Source: Spirodela intermedia
Taxonomy: Eukaryota > Streptophyta > Magnoliopsida > Alismatales > Araceae
Reading direction: 5' to 3'
Length of the DNA: 64,000 bases
Assembly: GCA_902729315.2 (NCBI GenBank)
Contig: LR746274.1
Span: forward strand, 868,001-932,000
The position numbers and the translations under genes are program-made. The notes beneath the pieces were generated by a model that was not told where the DNA came from, did not search any database, and saw only the letters and a program-made list of their open reading frames with translations. Shown here piece by piece: positions 9,737 to 24,000 of the stretch. How positions within the stretch are numbered: the stretch's first letter is position 1; each line of letters opens with the position of its first letter.

Positions 9737-12700
9737 ATCGTCCAGTCTGTCTGTTGAAGGATGCCGTGAGGCCCGGAAGGATGGAGTTTCTCAATCCGCA
9801 TCGTCTGAACCCGTGGTAGAGGACTCAGAGATCCCGCTTCCTTGTGTTACTTCCCGGGAACCTTCGATATTTCAACAAAAATGTCCCAGGGGGGGCACGG
9901 AAGCTTCGATACGTCTTTTGAACGAGGTAGGTTATCCTAATGTTCTCCGAGGACTAGTGATAACATTCCCTGACGGCCGATTTATTTTCTTTTTCTTTAG
10001 TTTTCTCTTCTAGTTCGTGGTTAGTTCGATTCTCTGAAGCGTGCTTGCATGAATATTACCCGTTATGTGCCGGTAAGTTACCTTTACTTTTGCCTGGGTA
10101 TTTTGCGTTCTTAGATTCGGACGCGGAGTCTCTACTGGATGACTGTAGAAGGGTTTTGTCCGATGTTGTGCAAGAGGAGGAAATCCTCGAGAAGAAGAGA
10201 AGGTCAGTGATTTTTCACAAGCACTCATTCTTGCGTCAACTTACTCTTCTTTCTGTCTTCCTAGTGCATTTTTCTGGTCTACTGTGATCATGGTTTGCTT
10301 TCATAGTTCTCCCTTGGCAATAAAATACTGGCATATTTAATGTATGAAGATAATAGAAACACCATGGTTTTTTTTTCCGCACTGGTTGTTAAAGCTCTAT
10401 TTTGTTGAATTCCTGGAAAGTGTAGGGGATTGATCGGTTTTTTTATTTACCATCTAAATTGAAAAGGATGCAAAAAGGCTTTACACCTTTTGAACTCATA
10501 GACAAGCCTTGGAAACTTTTACGTAGATAGAGTATTTAAACATGAGAAAAATGGCGACTCTCCAAGGCTGCATCTTGGGGAGAAGATTCTGAAACTATCA
10601 ATTGGAATAATAAACAACATAACAGACTATGATAAATATATTTGAAAAATTATTTTAAAATCCTCGTCAGTCATTCCAGATATCTGTCCCTTAGCATAGT
10701 TTGTGGAGTTGGTCTGCCAAGTACACCCTATGAGTCAACTCTGATTTTATACTTTCTTAGTCTATATTCACACAGAAAACAGTTGTGTCAGGCCTCCCAC
10801 TAATGGGATTCAAGGCATTCAACGTCAGCTTTTATGCTTATTGAGCTCACCTAAAAACTCTTTTCTCATTGCTCAGAGATTGAAGAACGGGGAAGGAGCC
10901 CTTGACCCACAAGCAGATAAAGACATGTGTGAATCATGTGTACTTGCACTATTTGTTGTTGCCTGCTTTGAGTGCCTTGGTCATCAAAGTTTTATGAATA
11001 TAAAACATATATTTATAAAATTCAAAGAAATACTGATGGTATTTTCATTAAAACTCAAACAACTTCCTTTTAAAATCTTCGAGAAAATTCAAAAAAGTTC
11101 AAAGAAGGGGATTTAAAAAAAAAAACATTTTAGAATCCTCTCCGATCTCTGTTCATCATATCCACAAAACCGTATCTATGGTCGATCTATTTCTTTTCAT
11201 TTCAACTAGTGTCTGTATAGGTTGGAACCAAATTGATCTAAAACTTTCAGAGGTTAGCTTATCCGATGATCTGTTGCAGAACTGTTCATCTCTCTGTATA
11301 CTATGTAATACTTAGACTTCTACCCTTTTTCTCATTTCCCAGTTGTGGTAAATGAATGGAAAATCCTTTTGCACCCAAAGTATCATAAAACGTTACGGAT
11401 TTTCTGTTTTACTCTTCTTTAAAAAAAAAGTTTATCGTTTTGTCCCACTGGTCCTTTCCCACAGATATTGACACCCGGTTGTGGGATACTTGTCATCATC
11501 GATTTGTCCATGAAGAAGAGGTTCCCAAACTGGCTTATAAAAAAGAGCATGTGTTGTAATTAATAAGTGGATATTTATGCAGAAACCGCACATGAAGATT
11601 ATTATATATCCAGTTAGATTTATAGAAAAAAAAATTGGGAATATTTGATATAAGTGGAGTACATATCCAATCAGTGAAAGGAACCTCAAATTTTACTTAA
11701 CCAAAAAAAATTGGTGCATAATAAGCTTAAGCTGAGATAATACAACGCGTTCTCTTGTCCCTCGTCATTATACCATTTCTAATTTATGGCAATTAGTTTT
11801 ATTTGTCGAACAGAGAAGAAAATTACTGGAAATCTGGAGTTGAGGTTCATTTATTTTCCTTTTTAACTTCTTATGCGGACTGTCAAATAGAAAGTGGTTG
11901 CATACTCGATCCTCTTCTTGGGTTTGTTCAACTGCTAAGGTTTTTTGCTGTGATAGGACCTGAGCAGCCTTAATTTATCACATTAACTAGTAGAATAGTA
12001 TATCTCATATCAATTTATTTGGAAGCATGCCAAAGAAGGCAGCGGAATGATAATCTACTATGTAGTTGTATTAATCGCTGAGTCCATTATGACTGGTTCT
12101 CGGTAACTTTCTGCTCCTTTCTGACCCCTCTAAATAATATATTAGGTAATGAAATATGAAAATACTCTGGAGAATCAACTTCGGAAATAGCAGAGTTGTG
12201 TCATGCAGACTAGTCCTCTTACATTTATGGCCATTTTACTCCGGAATCTATTTAGTTTATGCAAAATGTACACATTGTTTCTTTTCCTGGCCAGGGATAG
12301 TACGTTTAATGACGAGAAACAGTTCTAAAGAGCTAAACTTCTCTGCTTTGGTTGGGGATAATCATCAAGTCTCAACTGAAGTCCGAAGTTTGAAAGATTT
12401 TGATCATACAATGAGCCTTTGAGATGATTCCCTGGGTTCTTCCAACGTAAGGGAGAAATTCAGAGTAAGAAAGTAGCATCCTTGCCTGCTGTTTTTCTTG
12501 AAGAAAGAATAATCGGTAGTGTGTCTCATGCCTATTCGGGCCCACAATTATTTGAAAGGAGGTGGCTGTGCAGTTATAGAGGAGGACCGCCAAATAACTG
12601 GCATGACAATATCTAATACGGCAGCATCTACTAAACTGTGGATGTAGTAATCTACGTCTGATACTACTCATGTTTATGACTGAATTGATGTTTGTTGCCC

Positions 12701-15700
12701 ACTGATGCGCTGCTGTGGGAATGTTGATAAACGTACAGAGAATCATATCGATTGTAAATGGTAAAGCCTGATCTCATGGGATACTGGCGTTCTTTAGAAT
12801 TTTTGCTTACTTTTATCGATATATTTGGAAATGTTCAAATCATTTGGAGAACATCCATATTAGGTTAAAACACTTTTTTCATTTTCTCTGATTCCTAGTT
12901 TTCTTGTTTGATGTAGTTTGCTTAACAAAACTATAGTGAAATTTTTTGTTGATGAAACTATGTGCATGGAAAAATAGGTGGCTGATGGGACTACCAATTG
13001 ATAGCAAAAAAAGTCACAAAAAGCTGAAAAATTCCAAATTTTTGAGAAATTCGTAAGTACGTTCTTTGTTCACATTTCATATGTTTTTGCATGCTTTGAA
13101 CTGCCATTGTCTCTCCAAGGGATGCGGTGCTATTTATGTGAAGTTTGCCAAATTTAGAAGTCCACAGAAGTTATACTGTTTAGAAGATGCGTGCCTATTA
13201 AAAATGAAAGAAAAGCACCTGGCACAATCCCTCGTACACTGACAAGTTTGTGGTAACATGTGCCCCCTACTGCAGAGAGGAAGCTATTTGTGAAACCACC
13301 TGTGGTGCAATGTGACTTTTTGCTACAAGCAGAATAAAGAATTTAAGACTATCTTTTCTATCCTTTTTTATCGAGTAATTCTTATGCGTTGAATGGCACA
13401 CACCTGCTTTATCTTTTTACCTGGAATACCTGCATGACATTAATGCATTTTATGCCTGAAGTATTATGGGTTGTGGCTCTAGCTGACCCAAACGCATAGT
13501 GATTCCTTATAAATTATTGACGTATCCCAGCCTCGAAAGTAAGGCCAGATTTGTAGAGTCGTACTTAGCAACACATTATCCTTGAATGTCTTCATTTATG
13601 TCACTTGAAAGGGACTAGAACCAATGAATAATCAACGTATAGTTGTACATATGAATGCCGATATTTGTTGTGCAATCCAGAGCAACGGAAAAGTTCATGC
13701 TCCAGTAATCTCTCTTTTTTTCCCCTTGGTCCCTGAACTCAAAAACTATCGATCACAAATTCAAAGAGGAAAGAAGAAATGCCTAAGCCTTGATATTCTG
13801 ATGACCTAAAGAGTCTTGAAGGTAGAAGAATGGTGAAAGGGGGAAGCTATTTGTCAGTTTGGACGCTTGAGCGGAGTGTGCATAGACCAGATAAACTCTG
13901 TCTGTTCACACCCTATTGTGAGGTTTTTATCAGGATGAAATCCTAATCAGGTTAAGTACATTATTACACAAGTTACGTCAATCAAAGTAGGGACACGAAT
14001 GACCAAAATACAAAAAAATAACACCTCTAACAGCACGTAACAAGAGTTTTCTGACGCATATTGTTTTGAATCTGATATCCAATTATCCTATAGAATCCAT
14101 ATCTCGCAATGGTTCCCTAATGAGCAAGACAAAACTCAGTAATCGAAAATGACTGCAATTTTTTACGAAATAATTTTCCTTGGTAATGAGAGAATTAGCG
14201 GAAAATCACGTTTCTGCAGGGTAGTGTACGTTGTCTGACGTGAATGTATTTTAACCTCCGCGTGAACATTACTTTATTATAATGATCTAGAAATTTGATT
14301 GCGCAGTACTGCAATTGTACTTGTATTCAAACGACTGTGAAAATCCGTGATATTTGACTACAAAACTGCCTAATAATCACCGTCATCCTCTGTCACTGGC
14401 AATATAAGGGAAAACGGCGGTGTGGAAACATGGCCATTACTCAAGAAAGATAAGCATATGATTGCCAGCCTTATGGTTTGATAAAATATCAACGACAGAA
14501 TTTTCTTCTCAATCACTCACCTTACATTTAGTCAAGATACATTGTGCGGTTCTTGAGAAGAAGAAGAAATGTAATAGCATGGCCTTAATACAAAAAAGAG
14601 TTTAGTCCTGATTAACAGTGGTTCGTAATGCAACCTTGAATACAGCCTAATTGCATGACATCTCTATCAGAAAGACACTTCTAAGTCGTTAAATATGCTT
14701 ACTGGCCATGTAAGCCAATGCATACTTTTTGGTGCGTAAAATTAGAACCTCTGTTTTTTATTTTTCGTACCATTAGCTATTCGCTATACGCTTGATTAAG
14801 AAATTCTGATTGTGTTTTTGGCTTCTGCTTCTGTGATGCAGGTATTTACCAGAGTCATATGTGAGGAATGATGATGTGAGTAGTTTCCTTTTACAATGTT
14901 AAGATGAGCTGTTTTCACTTGGCAAGATTTGATTGCAAGATTTGAATAAAACCCTGAGTTGAGCGAATTATCAATCATGATGTAGTTATAGTTTCTCAAT
15001 GCTTATTCTATAATCTATTGAATATTTATTTTCGCCACCCTTTCATATTATTATTCAGGTGTCCCTTGAAGACATAAGGATGCTAATCGACAGACCATTC
15101 AAATCATATACTGGTAGGCCAACAGAGCATGATGTTAGTTGAAAACTGAGTCTTTTTCTCTTCGCTGAATGATCTTTCTGAAGATCGTACTGTGGCATTC
15201 AATTGTTTGAATAGTGACAATCTTTATTTGGTAACATGTTTTCCAGGAAGCAAGGGGTTGGAGTGCTCTGATCCTGACCCGAAGAAAGCTATTGAAGAGG
15301 ATCCTCCTGAGTCCCCTGCACGATTGCATGGTGAGGACCACTTTGAAAGGATGAATATGTTGTCAGAAATCCTTAGTAACGCTGGAAATTTGGACTCCAC
15401 TGTCTCTTCATCCCTTACTTCATCCGTTGGCGAGGCACTTGAAATACTCGAGGTCTTACCTTCACAAGCTTTAATTGCTATGGATAGAAAGCTGAAGAAT
15501 GTGACTGCTGTACCACAGTTTGCGGTTGCCTTTTCCGGTAAAAGAGGCCTTTTAATCAGACGATTGAGGAAGCAATGCGGCAGGATTCTTTCAAAACTCA
15601 AGCACGGAAGTCAGCTGCCCGTGCCATTAGCCAAAGCTTTGTCAGTCATGTGCCTGTCAGTCAAGGCAAAGACAAGGAGAGCTGACATTGTGACCAAAAT

Positions 15701-16830
15701 ATTTTTTCCCTTCAGCGCAGAAGTCCAAGGCTTGCAGAATGAATTACTGGAGGCAATTTGGTCTCTCCCTAAAGTTAAGCGCCCCCAATGGAAGCGATTG
15801 CGTTGTCTTGTTGCTCCGAAAGTAGAGTTCTCTCCTAAATCTTTCCAGAAATCCCTTCACAATTATATGATGGAATACCTCTTTTACTGTGATGATCTGC
15901 AACTCCCGAGGCCGCTGTCAATGGCGCTCAAACTTATCAACCAGGAAACCCAACGTCAGCTTGCTTCAGTTGGAAGTGCAGAAGAGGAGATGGAAAGTGT
16001 ACTCGATGTTAGCAGCCAGCTTAGACAAATAGTGTGGGAGTCGTTGCCTGATAAAGATGCTGATCAAGAATTTGCGAGATATGCTGAAGGGTTAGGAATT
16101 CCAGATAGTTCGACCATAGAAGTTCTTGACATGGATTGCTCTCTTTTCGCTATTCACGATTATGTAAAGTTTCCCATTTCTTACTCAGATGGCGTAGAGG
16201 GCTCAGGGGACTCTATGCCGCATGAACCACCCTGTCAAGCCTTCGATTCTGAAGGTGGTGCTTCTGCTCAGCCCGCGGAAGGAAAGGGAGGGGGGGCTTG
16301 CAACTCGAAAGCAGATGCAACAAATTGGTACGAGGCGCTTCAAAATATATGTGATGATGCAAGTATGGTCGCCTACAAAGCCACAGGTCTTTTATTAGAT
16401 GAGTTTGGACGTAAAGAAGGCAAGAAAGCAGCTGGCGAAGCTGACCCTTGTTGTCTCGGAGGCGGTGTATCATCCACATCCAATTATGAAGGTTTGTGTT
16501 TAATTATGTCAACTCTTATTTGATTGACGCTTGTAAGTTTTGCTAAAATATTATGGCTAAAGAATCTGATAACATGCTCAACACAACGGTTGTTCTTGAG
16601 CAGATCCAGAGAAGCGCAGTGATATATTAGAGATTTCGTCAGCTACCCTTCATCGGGTATTTGGAGAGCTAACGCCCTCTCTCCCAGAGAGGTAGACGTT
16701 TCGTTCTGACAAGTGATAATCCACATTAATTTGTTAATGGTATTTTCTCGCTTATTTGTTTCATTTTAGATGCGCCCCTGACAAAAAAATTGAATGCCCA
16801 CCTTTGCCGCAGTGTTATAAAAAGATTTGA
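9737..16830 (+). CDS. Plant protein of unknown function (5' exon unresolved)
   Basis: Supported exons: 9737-9926, one ending at 10072 (start between 10001 and 10025 uncertain), 10115-10202, 14842-14875, 15059-15113, 15247-16491, 16604-16691 and 16770-16830 (stop TGA). From the exon ending at 10072 onwards, phases close exactly. The first coding exon and initiator ATG were not found; exon 9737 enters in the middle of a codon. Visible features: an acidic, coiled-coil-like 'CRRVLSDVVQEEEILEKKRR', then 'YLPESYVRNDDVSLEDIRML', and a helical region in the large exon with a basic 'KRGLLIRRLRKQCGRILSKL' and 'PRPLSMALKLINQ'. No signal peptide, membrane span or known catalytic motif was seen. I do not recognise the family and assign no function. 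Intron 10203-14841 is 4.6 kb. Exon usage is average in GC, unlike the GC-rich b561 neighbour. Confidence 0.75.
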
Positions 16831-17527
16831 AAAATTATTGAGGTCGTTGTAGCTCCTTCTGAGGTTTGACTCGAGCAGACAACGTGGATGAGAATGACTC
16901 CCTTCTAAGAACCGGTAAGACTCTCTGAGATTTTAGCTTAATCTTCCCTCGTCTTCATCAGTGACTCAAGTAGACAAACATGCAGTTTGTGAGGTAAACC
17001 AGGTGATTTCGGTTTAATGGTCAGCTTTTTCTATCACAGTCTGAAGCTGATTGGATGAACTATTCTTTAAATGCCTAAGCTGCCCCCTTCTTTACCTCCC
17101 TTAGTTGACTAAATTTCATGCCTAATGCTGGCGTGAATGGGAGAGTTCTTCATGCTTCCCGCGAACAGGTAGGATACCAATGGGATGGCCCATCAGTGTC
17201 ACAAAATAAATCAAGTTGACTTTATTCTTTGACACTGTCGGTCTTCTCTTTATCTGATGCTTTGAACAGTGTCAATGGATAAGATTTTACAGTACAACTG
17301 AGATAGGATACCCAGATGTTCTACTACAGGGAGAGGAGTCTCTATCAGACTTTGGGCTGGCCATCAAAATCGAGCCATACAACTCGGCAGGTTCTCTGAC
17401 ACAAGTTCTACTAACTCTAGCCAACTGGATGGTAACCCTAAAATCTCAACGATGGAGAGTAGATAATATACAAGATCCAAGCATCTTAAATGGCTACAAC
17501 CCATAGAATATGTATGATCTTCAGCAT
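16831..17527. other. Convergent 3' ends of the unknown gene and the bZIP gene
   Basis: About 700 bases separate the stop codons of the plus-strand unknown gene and the minus-strand bZIP gene. Nothing coding was recognised. The region should hold both 3' untranslated regions facing each other. Confidence 0.5.
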
Positions 17528-19616
<2,089 letters not shown>

Positions 19617-21008
19617 GGGGTGAGAAATCAGAGGACGATAGACCCTAGAAGCCGAGTGCAGCACATCAGGAAGCCGAAACCCCCAGAGAAGAGCAGCAGC
19701 CTCCTCTTTTCATGGAAGAAGCCGAGAGAGCTGAAGAACAAGGACCCGCGAGCAGAGGAGATTACGGCTGATCACATCGTACTCTCACCGGGAGATGAGG
19801 CGGAGGTACCACCAGAGGGTCACCAGAGACGACCTAAGGGGAGCAAGCCTTACCCGGAGAGAGAGAGAGAGAGCGGTCCTCTGCAGCTTCTCTGGGAAGC
19901 CAGTGGCGGACTTAACAAGCGATGGCCATAAATGTGAAGGAAGCTTGCGCAAGCGCTCGCGGACGCCAAATCGTGGTTTGATCTGCTTGAACCCGACCGT
20001 TGTAGCTGGAGCGTCAACGGGGCCCTGACCACGGCCGGTAGCCTTCTAATCGAGCGAGAGAGAGAGAGAGAGAGAGAGAGAAAGTCGGGTCCCCCACGTG
20101 GGAAGAAACGTGGAGCGCGGGCCCCCCAGACCGAAGCTACCGAAGGCCCAATCCGGGCCGGAGGAAGCGCGGACCTTCTTTACTTCCCCAGACAAGGCGA
20201 CCTTTTTTTTAATGATACAGAAGTTTACTTTTCATATAAGAATAACGAGCTTATATGACACGGAAGAGGCCCACTCGGAATCTCGCTGGCGTCACAATAA
20301 CTAGCAAGAGAGAGAGAGAGAGAGGGGGTGATTAATGGTAATCACTAAACCAATATCAGAGGTGAACATGAGAGAGAGAGAGGGTGATTAATGGTAATCA
20401 CTAAACCGAAACCAGAGGTTCAACGTGTACAGAAGAATGAAGAGGGAAGAGAGAGAGAGAGAGAGGTTAGGAGGAAGAGAAGAAGATACATCATAGGAGA
20501 CGGGAAACCACGTCAGGAGCTCAAGGAAAAAGCACTGCGCGACGCCCACCAGCACCCCTCGCCGTCCTCGCAGTCGCCGCCCCTACACCCTTACATCAGC
20601 GAGCGACCCCCATCAGAAGGGCCAAATTACCCCGTTCAATGGCTTCAATGTCCCTACAGTTTATGAGAGAGAGAGAGGTTGAATGAGCGTTGAAGGTGTA
20701 TGAATACAGCCAGTATGTATAGAGCTGCTCTGGAGCTTCAGAAAAGAAATTGAGGACGCTGTTGTTCGCTGTGGTTTCCCATGACTGGAATCGATCCGAC
20801 CAAAAACCAATAACCCTAAAACCGTATGAACGGATCATGTAGATGATCACTTAATAACCTAGAAATCTTGGATAATTCCGCGGAATGACTCGTTTTCCAA
20901 AACCATCAAGATCGCTAAAGAAACGATGAATTCCAGTAACCATTAGCTTAACTTATTTAAAGAAAAAAAATAGTCAAGTCAGAATACTCACATGATTAAT
21001 GAGGCGCC
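19617..21008. other. bZIP promoter/leader and FPA downstream region
   Basis: It contains (GA)n tracts at about 19857-19872, 20055-20080 and 20305-20324, a palindromic G-box core (CACGTG) at about 20095-20100, and a 56-base tandem duplication (26-base cores at 20326-20351 and 20382-20407). The part nearest 21009 is the 3' flank of the FPA gene. No further gene was recognised. Confidence 0.5.
20326..20407. repeat. 56-base tandem duplication with a palindromic core
   Basis: The sequence 'gggtgattaatggtaatcac' and its next six bases occur at 20326 and again at 20382. Each core contains TGATTA and TAATCA arms around a 4-base spacer, which is a short inverted repeat. (GA)n tracts flank both copies, so slippage is a likely origin. 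Confidence 0.8.
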
Positions 21009-24000
21009 TCATTGCTGATTACCAGGTCCCTTCCCACCTTGCTGCTGCTGCTGCTGCTGCTGCTGAATCTGCAGAAGAAGGCTTGCAGCAAACTGCAGCG
21101 TAGACTGGTAGCGCTGGTTCTTATCAGCCTCCGTCTCCGACGGACCCTGACCGGAACTCAGCGCACTCTGCAGCTGCTGCCCCTGAGAAGGGAAGCCCGC
21201 ATTCCCTTTCTCGGCCGCTTGAGCGGCAACCATCTGGTGCTGCTGGAGCACGCTCCCACTCTGAACATGAGCAGCTCCGGAGGGCTTCGCTTGCAGGCCC
21301 GCCATCTCGAGCAGGTTCTGCTGGTTCCCCTGGGCGGCGACAAACTGCCCACTTTGAGACGACACCCCATACCCGCCAAATGGCCGGCCCGTGCCGCCGC
21401 CGTCTTGAACCTGCGAGCCTGGAAGGGCATGCCCAGAGGAATCCGCCATGGTACCACCAATGCCCTGGTATGAAGAGAGCTGCTGCTGCTGCTGACGCTG
21501 CTGCTGCTGCTGCTGCGACAAATGATGAGCCGGCTGGTTCCCATACTGATGATGCCCCTGCATGAGAGAAGGATGGCGTGTCTGCTCGTATTCATGGCTC
21601 CCGCCAGCTGAAGCTTGCGGCTCCTGGCCCCAAATCTGGGCCGCCGCCATTCCCTTCTCAGAGGAGCTCAATGGAACCTGTGCAGCAGCAGAAGAAGTCT
21701 GCGCAGCGGTGGGTATCAATGAGGCCAGAGTGGCGATGAGATCAGGCGTCAAGGAGACGTCCACCGGCGGCGAATGGCCGGGCTTGCCGGCATGGGCGGT
21801 GGACAGCGACGGCACCATTTGCTGCGGCTCCTCCGGCAAGGCCCTGTTGTACTCCCTCTGCAGGCTCTGCTCCTCGTAGTGCTGCCGCCGGTCGGCATAC
21901 TGAGGCGCCGAGAGTAGCGCCGGAGGCTGCCTGGCAGGGCTCGCCGGCGGCGGAGGCGGCATCTTGAGGACGACCCCGTAGAGGCGCTTGGGACCGGACA
22001 CGTTTAGAACCTCTGTCAGGAACTCCGAGGGAGGAACCAGAAACATGGTGGTGCCGTCGTCGAGCTTGGCGACTCCTGCCCGGCTGTTCTGCCCCAGGTA
22101 CTGCAAGAACTCCGTGTAGGAACCGAAGTCCTCCTCGCTGTCCGGGAGAAAGAAGACGATCTCGAAGCCCACCGCCTCCGAATAGTGCTTTGCGAGCGTG
22201 TCCAGCCCTGTTTTCGCCGAACAGTTCACGACCTCGGGACTGCCCCAAGAACACAACAATGGATTAGGATCAAGAACATGGATCAAGAACAAGGAGGCTT
22301 CGAGGGAGGGGTTAACTCACAATGGAGACTCGATGCCCTTCCCCAGCGGCACACACCGCGCGCAGCAGACGGGGGTTCCACCTTTGGCGATGATGCCGCG
22401 CCAGATGTGCTCCCGACCGGGGGCGCTGTGGGCAGGAAGGGAGGCGGCGGCGGCGGCGGCGGCGGGTCTCCGCCCGCCGACCGGGCTGCGCCGCCCCGGG
22501 CCTCCGTAGGCCTGGTGGTGGTCTCTGACTCCTTCGGTGGCGGCGCCGCCCATCCTGCTTGCATGCAGAGAAGCTTCATCAACAGACCCATCAATCCTCA
22601 GCCTCTTCGCGTCCCTCGCATCGAGCGCCTCCCACATCCCAGGCACGGGCCTCCCCGGTGGCCGCATGCCCGGCGCAGCAGAGAGGACCCCGGAGGGAGA
22701 TAACCTTCTGAAGCCCGGGCCCATGGAGTTGCCGCCATTACCCCCCTCGGGGAAGCTATGAAGAGGGCCACCATGGTCGTTGAAGAACTCTGGACTCCCA
22801 AAGGGAGGAAGCTCGAGCCCCTGCTGGGGGAAGGACCTCCCCAACATGCCGCCGTGCAGAAGACCTCTGGGGAAGCCGCCGGGGGGCATCGGACGGCCAT
22901 GGCCGAAATGCTCCACGTGCCCGAAGGGATGCTCGCCGAAGAACATATCTGGGCGAGGCGCTCTGGGCCCAGCAATGAACAGCAGGTTGTCCTTGGAAGC
23001 CATGAGCTCGCTGGTGGAGAAGAGGATCTGAATCCTGGGATCGTTGAAGAGGCGGCCCTGCAGACCCTCCTTGGCGCGCCGGGCTTCGTCGATGCTCCTG
23101 AATTCCACAATGGAGTAGTGCTTCGAGGGGAAACACTTGATCTGCTCGATCTCGCCGAAGAGAATCATGGCGTTGTGAAGCATCTGCTCGTCAATCTGAA
23201 CAGAGGGAGGGTACCCTATCCACAGTATCTTGCTTTGTATGTCTCTTCTCCCAACTGGCGGCTGTCAGCATCGATCCAAAACAGGAAAAAAGAATCTAGT
23301 CTCACTGAGGATCTTGAAAAAGAGAGAAATTTCGGCGCTGAAATCATTGGGTCAGACATACCCACCTGCAATCTCTTATGCCCGTGGGGGAAACCTTCGG
23401 GAAAATTTCTCATTGACTCCGGTTGCATCCATGATGGGTCCTTGCTGAGCAGCATATCCCTCGGATCATGATGATCCAGCCAATCCTGATTCCCATTCAG
23501 ACGAAAATCACGTCAATTACGCAAAATGGGCATAGATGAAAAGGAAACAAGGGAGTGCACAGGAAGAAATCAAAAGGGCAAATGACTACGTGAAACCTAA
23601 ATCTAGCACTGAGGGAATCGCACACACCCTTCTTGAAGGCTGAGATCGTAGGTAATCTACTCGTAGCTGCTCTCCACCTAGACGCTTCCCATTCATGTTC
23701 TTCAAAGCAGCAATGGCATCGTCTACTTTATAATAGTTGATTAGAGCGGAGTTTCTGTCACGAAGGAACTTGTACTCCTCAATTTTTCCAAATTTTGAGA
23801 ATTCGCTCTCGAGTTGCTCTTTAGAAACTGATGGACAGACTCCGCCAACCCACAGATTTTTACCTGGTCTAGCCTGCAGATACCCAAAAAAGTTTTTACT
23901 GCATATTAATCGCTTGTTCACGTAATAATGATGTTCCTCTGGATCATAGCAGAAAACACAGACCTAAGAGCTTTATCAAATGCATGTAGTTAATAGGTCA

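Noticed and set aside
21742..22254. A 170-codon minus-strand open frame overlapping FPA
   Set aside because: It is a different frame of the same strand as the SPOC-coding exon, with no domain.
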